Source: Loxodes magnus (Eukaryota; Ciliophora; Karyorelictea; Loxodida; Loxodidae). Taken from it: a DNA stretch of 64,000 bases. Under the pieces are notes generated by a model that saw nothing but the letters and a program-made list of their open reading frames with translations, had not been told where the DNA came from and did no database searches. This document shows positions 55,255 through 63,828 of the stretch, piece by piece (within the stretch, counting starts at the first letter, position 1; every line of letters starts with the position of its first letter). The position numbers were made by a program, and so were the translations under genes. Location of the stretch: contig CAMPDV010001960.1 in assembly GCA_946699065.1 (NCBI GenBank), positions 1 through 64,000 on the forward strand. The letters run 5' to 3'.

Positions 55255-57351
55255 GATAACTCTATCAAAGTCTGGGATTTCCAGACTGAAAATTGTACTC
55301 GGACATTAAGTGGACATTCCTCTTGAGTTATTTCAGTGGCGATCTCCAATGATCAGAAGTTCATTATCTCCGGAAGTCTTGATAACTCTATCAAAGTCTG
55401 GGATTTCCAGACTGGAAGTTGTACACGGAGATTAAGTGGACATTCCTAGGTTTTTTATTCGGTTGCGATCTCCAATGATCAGAAGTTCATTATCTCCGGA
55501 AGTTGAGATAACTCTATCAAAGTCTGGGATTTCCAGACTGGAAGTTGTACTCGGACATTAAGTGGACATTCCTCTACAGTTAGTTCAGTGGCGATCTCCA
55601 ATGATCAGAAGTTGATTATCTCCGGAAGTCTTGATAACTCTATCAAAGTCTGGGATTTCCAGACTGGAAGTTGTACTCGAACGATAAGTGGACATTCCTC
55701 TTGAGTTTATTCGGTTGCGATCTCCAATCATCAGAAGTTCATTATCTCCGGAAGTCTCTATAAATCTATCAAAGTCTGGGATTTCCAGACTGGAAGTTGT
55801 ACTCGGACATTAAGTGGACATTCCTAGGTTTTTTATTCGGTTGCGATCTCCAATGATCAGAAGTTCATTATCTCCGGAAGTCGTGATAACTCTATCAAAG
55901 TCTGGGATTTCCAGACTGGAAGTTGTACTCGGACATTAAGTGGACATTCCTCTTCAGTTAGTTCAGTGGCGATCTCCAATGATCAGAAGTTCATTATCTC
56001 CGGAAGTCATGATAACTCTATCAAAGTCTGGGATTTCCAGACTGGAAGTTGTACTCGGACATTAAGTGGACATTCCTCTGCAGTTATTTCGGTTGCGATC
56101 TCCAATGATCAGAAGTTCATTATCTCCGGAAGTTGAGATAACTCTATCAAAGTCTGGGATTTCCAGACTGAAAATTGTACTCGGACATTAAGTGGACATT
56201 CCTAGGTAGTTTATTCGGTTGCGATCTCCAATGATCAGAAGTTCATTATCTCCGGAAGTTGAGATCATTCTATCAAAGTCTGGGATTTCCAGACTGGAAG
56301 TTGTACTCGAACGATAAGTGGACATTCCAAGGCAGTTAATTCGGTTGCGATCTCCAATGATCAGAAGTTCATTATCTCCGGAAGTTGAGATCACTCTATC
56401 AAAGTCTGGGATTTCCAGACTGGAAGTTGTACTCGAACGATAAGTGGACATTCCTCTTGAGTTTATTCGGTTGCGATCTCCAATTATCAGAAGTTCATTA
56501 TCTCCGGAAGTCTTGATAACTCTATCAAAGTCTGGGATTTCCAGACTGGAAGTTGTACTCGGACATTAAGTGGACATTCCTCTACAGTTAGTTCAGTGGC
56601 GATCTCCAATGATCAGAAGTTCATTATCTCCGGAAGTTGAGATAACTCTATCAAAGTCTGGGATTTCCAGACTGGAAGTTGTACTCGGACATTAAGTGGA
56701 CATTCCTCTACAGTTATTTCAGTGGCGATCTCCAATTATCAGAAGTTCATTATCTCCGGAAGTCTTGATAACTCTATCAAAGTCTGGGATTTCCAGACTG
56801 GAAGTTGTACTCGGACATTAAGTGGACATTCCTAGGTAGTTTATTCGGTTGCGATCTCCAATTATCAGAAGTTCATTATCTCCGGAAGTTCTGATAAATC
56901 TATCAAAGTCTGGGATTTCCAGACTGGAAGTTGTACTCGGACATTAAGGGGACATTCCTCTACATTTAGTTCAGTTGCGATCTCCAATGATCAGAAGTTC
57001 ATTATCTCCGGAAGTTGAGATAACTCTATCAAAGTCTGGGATTTCCAGACTGGAAGTTGTACTCGGACATTAAGTGGACATTCCTAGGTAGTTTATTCGG
57101 TTGCGATCTCCAATGATCAGAAGTTCATTATCTCCGGAAGTCTTGATAACTCTATCAAAGTCTGGGATTTCCAGACTGGAAGTTGTACTCGGACATTAAG
57201 TGGACATTCCTCTGCAGTTATTTCGGTTGCGATCTCCAATGATCAGAAGTTCATTATCTCCGGAAGTCTTGATAACTCTATCAAAGTCTGGGATTTCCAG
57301 ACTGGAAGTTGTACTCGGACATTAAGTGGACATTCCTCTACAGTTAGTTCA
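55255..57351 (+). pseudogene. Stop-rich WD40 monomers
   Basis: Sixteen to seventeen monomers with TGA or TAG in most. They include the paired TISG units (56308, 56434), one EN unit with TAG (near 56173), and an AAGGGGACATTCC unit (Ser 42 to Arg) near 56947. No run exceeds two repeats until about 57.1 kb. There the frame opens (LDNS-SAVI, LDNS-STVS) and continues into the next entry. Confidence 0.5.
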
Positions 57352-57972
57352 GTGGCGATCTCCAATTATCAGAAGTTCATTATCTCCGGAAGTCTTGATA
57401 ACTCTATCAAAGTCTGGGATTTCCAGACTGGAAGTTGTACTCGGACATTAAGTGGACATTCCTCTACAGTTAGTTCAGTGGCGATCTCCAATTATCAGAA
57501 GTTCATTATCTCCGGAAGTTCTGATAACTCTATCAAAGTCTGGGATTTCCAGACTGGAAGTTGTACTCGGACATTAAGTGGACATTCCTCTACAGTTATT
57601 TCAGTGGCGATCTCCAATTATCAGAAGTTCATTATCTCCGGAAGTTCTGATAACTCTATCAAAGTCTGGGATTTCCAGACTGGAAGTTGTACTCGGACAT
57701 TAAGTGGACATTCCTCTGGAGTTAATTCGGTTGCGATCTCCAATGATCAGAAGTTCATTATCTCCGGAAGTCTTGATAACTCTATCAAAGTCTGGGATTT
57801 CCAGACTGGAAGTTGTACTCGGACATTAAGGGGACATTCCTCAAGAGTTATTTCGGTTGCGATCTCCAATCATCAGAAGTTCATTATCTCCGGAAGTTCT
57901 GATAACTCTATCAAAGTCTGGGATTTCCAGACTGGAAGTTGTACACGGAGTTTAAGTGGACATTCCTCTTGA
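57352..57972 (+). CDS. WD40 open segment, about 5 repeats (7 with upstream codons)
   Basis: LDNS-STVS (NYQ), SDNS-STVI, SDNS-SGVN, LDNS with LRGHSSRV, SDNS with NHQ and TRS, then TGA after GHSS. The frame is open upstream to the TAG at about 57085, adding two more repeats. The identical run 60628-61248 lies 3276 bp downstream. GTG nominal start. Confidence 0.35.
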   Translation: MAISNYQKFIISGSLDNSIKVWDFQTGSCTRTLSGHSSTVSSVAISNYQKFIISGSSDNSIKVWDFQTGSCTRTLSGHSSTVISVAISNYQKFIISGSSDNSIKVWDFQTGSCTRTLSGHSSGVNSVAISNDQKFIISGSLDNSIKVWDFQTGSCTRTLRGHSSRVISVAISNHQKFIISGSSDNSIKVWDFQTGSCTRSLSGHSS

Positions 57973-57981
57973 GTTAATTCA

Positions 57982-58347
57982 GTGGCGATCTCCAATGATC
58001 AGAAGTTCATTATCTCCGGAAGTTCTGATAACTCTATCAAAGTCTGGGATTTCCAGACTGGAAGTTGTACTCGGACATTAAGTGGACATTCCTCTTCAGT
58101 TAGTTCAGTGGCGATCTCCAATGATCAGAAGTTCATTATCTCCGGAAGTTCTGATAACTCTATCAAAGTCTGGGATTTCCAGACTGGAAGTTGTACTCGG
58201 ACATTAAGTGGACATTCCTCTGGAGTTAATTCGGTTGCGATCTCCAATGATCAGAAGTTCACTATCTCCGGAAGTAGAGATAACTCTATCAAAGTCTGGG
58301 ATTTCCAGACTGGAAGTTGTACTCGGACATTAAGTGGACATTCCTAG
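57982..58347 (+). pseudogene. WD40 open run of about 3 repeats
   Basis: SDNS-SSVS, SDNS-SGVN with KFTIS (Ile 18 to Thr), RDNS coded AGA, then TAG after GHS. It is separated from 57352-57972 by a single TGA. It repeats at 61258-61623. Confidence 0.3.
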
Positions 58348-58509
58348 GTAGTTTATTCGGTTGCGATCTCCAATTATCAGAAGTTCATTATCTCCGGAAG
58401 TCGTGATAAATCTATCAAAGTCTGGGATTTCCAGACTGGAAGTTGTACTCGGACATTAAGTGGACATTCCTAGGTAGTTTATTAGGTTGCGATCTCCAAT
58501 GATCGAAAG

Positions 58510-58980
58510 TTGATTATCTCCGGAAGTTTAGATCACTCTATCAAAGTCTGGGATTTCCAGACTGGAAGTTGTACTCGGACATTAAGTGAACATTCCTCTA
58601 CAGTTAGTTCAGTGGCGATCTCCAATTATCAGAAGTTCATTATCTCCGGAAGTTCTGATAACTCTATCAAAGTCTGGGATTTCCAGACTGGAAGTTGTAC
58701 TCGGACATTAAGTGGACATTCCTCTGGAGTTAATTCGGTTGCGATCTCCAATGATCAGAAGTTCACTATCTCCGGAAGTAGAGATAACTCTATCAAAGTC
58801 TGGGATTTCCAGACTGGAAGTTGTACTCGGACATTAAGTGGACATTCCTCTTCAGTTAGTTCAGTGGCGATCTCCAATGATCAGAAGTTGATTATCTCCG
58901 GAAGTCTTGATAACTCTATCAAAGTCTGGGATTTCCAGACTGGAAGTTGTACTCGAACGATAAGTGGACATTCCTCTTGA
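58510..58980 (+). CDS. WD40 open segment, about 4 repeats
   Basis: LDHS with SEHS (Gly 1 of GH replaced by Glu), SDNS-SGVN with KFTIS, RDNS-SSVS with KLIIS, LDNS with TISG, ending at TGA after GHSS. The 3276-bp sister starting at 61786 begins identically but continues open for seven repeats because different monomers follow from about 62.03 kb. Confidence 0.3.
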   Translation: MIISGSLDHSIKVWDFQTGSCTRTLSEHSSTVSSVAISNYQKFIISGSSDNSIKVWDFQTGSCTRTLSGHSSGVNSVAISNDQKFTISGSRDNSIKVWDFQTGSCTRTLSGHSSSVSSVAISNDQKLIISGSLDNSIKVWDFQTGSCTRTISGHSS

Positions 58981-60627
58981 GTTTATTCGGTTGCGATCTC
59001 CAATCATCAGAAGTTCATTATCTCCGGAAGTCTCTATAAATCTATCAAAGTCTGGGATTTCCAGACTGGAAGTTGTACTCGGACATTAAGTGGACATTCC
59101 TAGGTTTTTTATTCGGTTGCGATCTCCAATGATCAGAAGTTCATTATCTCCGGAAGTCGTGATAACTCTATCAAAGTCTGGGATTTCCAGACTGGAAGTT
59201 GTACTCGGACATTAAGTGGACATTCCTCTTCAGTTAGTTCAGTGGCGATCTCCAATGATCAGAAGTTCATTATCTCCGGAAGTCATGATAACTCTATCAA
59301 AGTCTGGGATTTCCAGACTGGAAGTTGTACTCGGACATTAAGTGGACATTCCTCTGCAGTTATTTCGGTTGCGATCTCCAATGATCAGAAGTTCATTATC
59401 TCCGGAAGTTGAGATAACTCTATCAAAGTCTGGGATTTCCAGACTGAAAATTGTACTCGGACATTAAGTGGACATTCCTAGGTAGTTTATTCGGTTGCGA
59501 TCTCCAATGATCAGAAGTTCATTATCTCCGGAAGTTGAGATCATTCTATCAAAGTCTGGGATTTCCAGACTGGAAGTTGTACTCGAACGATAAGTGGACA
59601 TTCCAAGGCAGTTAATTCGGTTGCGATCTCCAATGATCAGAAGTTCATTATCTCCGGAAGTTGAGATCACTCTATCAAAGTCTGGGATTTCCAGACTGGA
59701 AGTTGTACTCGAACGATAAGTGGACATTCCTCTTGAGTTTATTCGGTTGCGATCTCCAATTATCAGAAGTTCATTATCTCCGGAAGTCTTGATAACTCTA
59801 TCAAAGTCTGGGATTTCCAGACTGGAAGTTGTACTCGGACATTAAGTGGACATTCCTCTACAGTTAGTTCAGTGGCGATCTCCAATGATCAGAAGTTGAT
59901 TATCTCCGGAAGTTGAGATAACTCTATCAAAGTCTGGGATTTCCAGACTGGAAGTTGTACTCGGACATTAAGTGGACATTCCTAGGTAGTTTATTCGGTT
60001 GCGATCTCCAATGATCGAAAGTTGATTATCTCCGGAAGTCTTGATAACTCTATCAAAGTCTGGGATTTCCAGACTGGAAGTTGTACTCGGACATTAAGTG
60101 GACATTCCTAGGTAGTTTATTCGGTTGCGATCTCCAATTATCAGAAGTTCATTATCTCCGGAAGTTCTGATAAATCTATCAAAGTCTGGGATTTCCAGAC
60201 TGGAAGTTGTACTCGGACATTAAGGGGACATTCCTCTACATTTAGTTCAGTTGCGATCTCCAATGATCAGAAGTTCATTATCTCCGGAAGTTGAGATAAC
60301 TCTATCAAAGTCTGGGATTTCCAGACTGGAAGTTGTACTCGGACATTAAGTGGACATTCCTAGGTAGTTTATTCGGTTGCGATCTCCAATGATCAGAAGT
60401 TCATTATCTCCGGAAGTCTTGATAACTCTATCAAAGTCTGGGATTTCCAGACTGGAAGTTGTACTCGGACATTAAGTGGACATTCCTCTGCAGTTATTTC
60501 GGTTGCGATCTCCAATGATCAGAAGTTCATTATCTCCGGAAGTCTTGATAACTCTATCAAAGTCTGGGATTTCCAGACTGGAAGTTGTACTCGGACATTA
60601 AGTGGACATTCCTCTACAGTTAGTTCA
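58981..60627 (+). pseudogene. Stop-rich WD40 monomers
   Basis: Thirteen monomers repeating 55.7-57.35 kb: LYKS near 59031, HDNS near 59284, EN with TGA near 59405, paired TISG units at 59582 and 59708, and TAG units near 59978, 60104 and 60360. One patch at about 59.9-60.1 kb differs from the upstream copy. Confidence 0.5.
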
Positions 60628-61248
60628 GTGGCGATCTCCAATTATCAGAAGTTCATTATCTCCGGAAGTCTTGATAACTCTATCAAAGTCTGGGATTTCC
60701 AGACTGGAAGTTGTACTCGGACATTAAGTGGACATTCCTCTACAGTTAGTTCAGTGGCGATCTCCAATTATCAGAAGTTCATTATCTCCGGAAGTTCTGA
60801 TAACTCTATCAAAGTCTGGGATTTCCAGACTGGAAGTTGTACTCGGACATTAAGTGGACATTCCTCTACAGTTATTTCAGTGGCGATCTCCAATTATCAG
60901 AAGTTCATTATCTCCGGAAGTTCTGATAACTCTATCAAAGTCTGGGATTTCCAGACTGGAAGTTGTACTCGGACATTAAGTGGACATTCCTCTGGAGTTA
61001 ATTCGGTTGCGATCTCCAATGATCAGAAGTTCATTATCTCCGGAAGTCTTGATAACTCTATCAAAGTCTGGGATTTCCAGACTGGAAGTTGTACTCGGAC
61101 ATTAAGGGGACATTCCTCAAGAGTTATTTCGGTTGCGATCTCCAATCATCAGAAGTTCATTATCTCCGGAAGTTCTGATAACTCTATCAAAGTCTGGGAT
61201 TTCCAGACTGGAAGTTGTACACGGAGTTTAAGTGGACATTCCTCTTGA
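60628..61248 (+). CDS. WD40 open segment, about 5 repeats (copy of 57352-57972)
   Basis: Same monomer order and same TGA end as the upstream copy, with no residue difference seen. Open codons extend upstream to the TAG near 60361, giving about seven repeats, one propeller's worth. Confidence 0.35.
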   Translation: MAISNYQKFIISGSLDNSIKVWDFQTGSCTRTLSGHSSTVSSVAISNYQKFIISGSSDNSIKVWDFQTGSCTRTLSGHSSTVISVAISNYQKFIISGSSDNSIKVWDFQTGSCTRTLSGHSSGVNSVAISNDQKFIISGSLDNSIKVWDFQTGSCTRTLRGHSSRVISVAISNHQKFIISGSSDNSIKVWDFQTGSCTRSLSGHSS

Positions 61249-61257
61249 GTTAATTCA

Positions 61258-61623
61258 GTGGCGATCTCCAATGATCAGAAGTTCATTATCTCCGGAAGTT
61301 CTGATAACTCTATCAAAGTCTGGGATTTCCAGACTGGAAGTTGTACTCGGACATTAAGTGGACATTCCTCTTCAGTTAGTTCAGTGGCGATCTCCAATGA
61401 TCAGAAGTTCATTATCTCCGGAAGTTCTGATAACTCTATCAAAGTCTGGGATTTCCAGACTGGAAGTTGTACTCGGACATTAAGTGGACATTCCTCTGGA
61501 GTTAATTCGGTTGCGATCTCCAATGATCAGAAGTTCACTATCTCCGGAAGTAGAGATAACTCTATCAAAGTCTGGGATTTCCAGACTGGAAGTTGTACTC
61601 GGACATTAAGTGGACATTCCTAG
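61258..61623 (+). pseudogene. WD40 open run of about 3 repeats
   Basis: Copy of 57982-58347, again with the KFTIS unit and AGA-coded RDNS, ended by TAG. The interval 61624-61785 holds one RDKS monomer, a TAG unit and the rare TAG replacing Ser 8 near 61761. Confidence 0.3.
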
Positions 61624-61785
61624 GTAGTTTATTCGGTTGCGATCTCCAATTATCAGAAGTTCATTATCTCCGGAAGTCGTGATAAATCTATCAAAGTCTG
61701 GGATTTCCAGACTGGAAGTTGTACTCGGACATTAAGTGGACATTCCTAGGTAGTTTATTAGGTTGCGATCTCCAATGATCGAAAG

Positions 61786-62688
61786 TTGATTATCTCCGGA
61801 AGTTTAGATCACTCTATCAAAGTCTGGGATTTCCAGACTGGAAGTTGTACTCGGACATTAAGTGAACATTCCTCTACAGTTAGTTCAGTGGCGATCTCCA
61901 ATTATCAGAAGTTCATTATCTCCGGAAGTTCTGATAACTCTATCAAAGTCTGGGATTTCCAGACTGGAAGTTGTACTCGGACATTAAGTGGACATTCCTC
62001 TGGAGTTAATTCGGTTGCGATCTCCAATTATCAGAAGTTCATTATCTCCGGAAGTCTTGATAACTCTATCAAAGTCTGGGATTTCCAGACTGGAAGTTGT
62101 ACTCGGACATTAAGTGGACATTCCTCTTCAGTTAGTTCAGTGGCGATCTCCAATGATCAGAAGTTCATTATCTCCGGAAGTTCTGATAACTCTATCAAAG
62201 TCTGGGATTTCCAGACTGGAAGTTGTACTCGGACATTAAGTGGACATTCCTCTTCAGTTAGTTCAGTGGCGATCTCCAATGATCAGAAGTTCATTATCTC
62301 CGGAAGTCTTGATAACTCTATCAAAGTCTGGGATTTCCAGACTGGAAGTTGTACTCGGACATTAAGTGGACATTCCTCTACAGTTAGTTCAGTGGCGATC
62401 TCCAATGATCAGAAGTTCATTATCTCCGGAAGTCTTGATAACTCTATCAAATTCTCGGATTTCCAGACTGGAAGTTGTACTCGGACATTAAGTGGACATT
62501 CCTCTGCAGTTATTTCGGTTGCGATCTCCAATGATCAGAAGTTCATTATCTCCGGAAGTTCTGATAACTCTATCAAAGTCTGGGATTTCCAGACTGGAAG
62601 TTGTACTCGGACATTAAGGGGACATTCCTCTACAGTTAGTTCAGTGGCGATCTCCAATTATCAGAAGTTCATTATCTCCGGAAGTTGA
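61786..62688 (+). CDS. WD40 open segment, about 7 repeats
   Basis: LDHS-(SEHS)STVS, SDNS-SGVN (NYQ), LDNS-SSVS, SDNS-SSVS, LDNS-STVS, LDNS with FSD, SDNS with LRGHSSTVS; ends at TGA before Asp 24 (62686-62688). The first two repeats belong to the 3276-bp unit and the rest are new to the window. One repeat lacks the WD Trp. Confidence 0.42.
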   Translation: MIISGSLDHSIKVWDFQTGSCTRTLSEHSSTVSSVAISNYQKFIISGSSDNSIKVWDFQTGSCTRTLSGHSSGVNSVAISNYQKFIISGSLDNSIKVWDFQTGSCTRTLSGHSSSVSSVAISNDQKFIISGSSDNSIKVWDFQTGSCTRTLSGHSSSVSSVAISNDQKFIISGSLDNSIKVWDFQTGSCTRTLSGHSSTVSSVAISNDQKFIISGSLDNSIKFSDFQTGSCTRTLSGHSSAVISVAISNDQKFIISGSSDNSIKVWDFQTGSCTRTLRGHSSTVSSVAISNYQKFIISGS

Positions 62689-63822
62689 GATAACTCTATC
62701 AAAGTCTGGGATTTCCAGACTGGAAGTTGTACTCGGACATTAAGTGGACATTCCTCTACAGTTAGTTCAGTGGCGATCTCCAATTATCAGAAGTTCATTA
62801 TCTCCGGAAGTTCTGATAACTCTATCAAAGTCTGGGATTTCCAGACTGGAAGTTGTACTCGGACATTAAGTGGACATTCCTCTACAGTTAGTTCAGTGGC
62901 GATCTCCAATTATCAGAAGTTCATTATCTCCGGAAGTTCTGATAACTCTATCAAAGTCTGGGATTTCCAGACTGGAAGTTGTACTCGGACATTAAGTGGA
63001 CATTCCACTACAGTTAGTTCAGTTGCGATCTCCAATGATCAGAAGTTCACTATCTCCGGAAGTCGTGATAACTCTATCAAAGTCTGGGATTTCCAGACTG
63101 GAAGTTGTACTCGGACATTAAGTGGACATTCCTCTTCAGTTAATTCGGTTGCGATCTCCAATGATCAGAAGTTCATTATCTCCGGAAGTTCTGATAACTC
63201 TATCAAAGTCTGGGATTTCCAGACTGGAAGTTGTACTCGGACATTAAGTGGACATTCCACTACAGTTAGTTCAGTTGCGATCTCCAATCATCAGAAGTTC
63301 ATTATCTCCGGAAGTCGTGATAACTCTATCAAAGTCTGGGATTTCCAGACTGGAAGTTGTACTCGGACATTAAGTGGACATTCCTCTTCAGTTAGTTCAG
63401 TGGCGATCTCCAATGATCAGAAGTTCATTATCTCCGGAAGTCTTGATAACTCTATCAAAGTCTGGGATTTCCAGACTGGAAGTTGTACTCGGACATTAAG
63501 TGGACATTCCTCTACAGTTATTTCGGTTGCGATCTCCAATGATCAGAAGTTCATTATCTCCGGAAGTCTTGATAACTCTATCAAAGTCTGGGATTTCCAG
63601 ACTGGAAGTTGTACTCGGACATTAAGTGGACATTCCTCTTCAGTTAGTTCAGTGGCGATCTCCAATGATCAGAAGTTCATTATCTCCGGAAGTCGTGATA
63701 ACTCTATCAAAGTCTGGGATTTCCAGACTGGAAGTTGTACTCGGACATTAAGGGGACATTCCTCTACAGTTAGTTCAGTGGCGATCTCCAATGATCAGAA
63801 GTTCATTATCTCCGGAAGTTGA
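62689..63822 (+). CDS. WD40 open segment, about 9 repeats
   Basis: Open from the TGA at 62686 through a GTG at 62770 to a TGA before Asp 24 just after 63816. About nine repeats: SDNS-STVS (NYQ) twice, SDNS-TTVS with KFTIS, RDNS-SSVN, SDNS-TTVS with NHQ, RDNS-SSVS, LDNS-STVI, LDNS-SSVS, RDNS with LRGHSSTVS. TCCACTACA (Thr at residue 4) is seen only in this segment. All repeats keep GH, SGS, Asp 24 and WD. No ATG is in frame. Confidence 0.43.
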   Translation, partial: DNSIKVWDFQTGSCTRTLSGHSSTVSSVAISNYQKFIISGSSDNSIKVWDFQTGSCTRTLSGHSSTVSSVAISNYQKFIISGSSDNSIKVWDFQTGSCTRTLSGHSTTVSSVAISNDQKFTISGSRDNSIKVWDFQTGSCTRTLSGHSSSVNSVAISNDQKFIISGSSDNSIKVWDFQTGSCTRTLSGHSTTVSSVAISNHQKFIISGSRDNSIKVWDFQTGSCTRTLSGHSSSVSSVAISNDQKFIISGSLDNSIKVWDFQTGSCTRTLSGHSSTVISVAISNDQKFIISGSLDNSIKVWDFQTGSCTRTLSGHSSSVSSVAISNDQKFIISGSRDNSIKVWDFQTGSCTRTLRGHSSTVSSVAISNDQKFIISGS

Positions 63823-63828
63823 GATCAT

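Larger units (their letters stand above)
52950..56120 (+). repeat. 3150-bp higher-order unit, copy 2
   Basis: Second copy of the 25-monomer unit. Agreement with copy 1 ends near 56131, where this copy has TGA before the Asp and copy 1 (52981) has CGT. Its last 0.5 kb (55.6-56.1 kb) is also the first part of the following 3276-bp duplication. The block around 52.6-53.0, 55.75-56.1 and 59.0-59.4 kb therefore occurs three times. Confidence 0.85.
55590..58740 (+). repeat. 3276-bp higher-order unit, copy 1
   Basis: Repeated 3276 bp (26 monomers) downstream: 57352-57972 with 60628-61248, 57982 with 61258, and 58510 with 61786. The rare TAG in place of the Ser 8 codon (VVY-stop-V) at about 58485 recurs at about 61761, confirming a recent duplication. 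One patch differs. Around 56.7 kb this copy has an open TCTACAGTTATTTCAG monomer, where copy 2 (about 59.98 kb) has TAGGTAGTT with the CGAAAGTTG type. Confidence 0.85.
58866..62020 (+). repeat. 3276-bp higher-order unit, copy 2
   Basis: Second copy of the 26-monomer unit. Correspondence is lost near 62026. There this copy has [11 protein letters not shown], while copy 1 (58750) has NDQKFTISGSR. Downstream the array continues as ordinary monomers in the same frame to the window edge. Confidence 0.83.
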
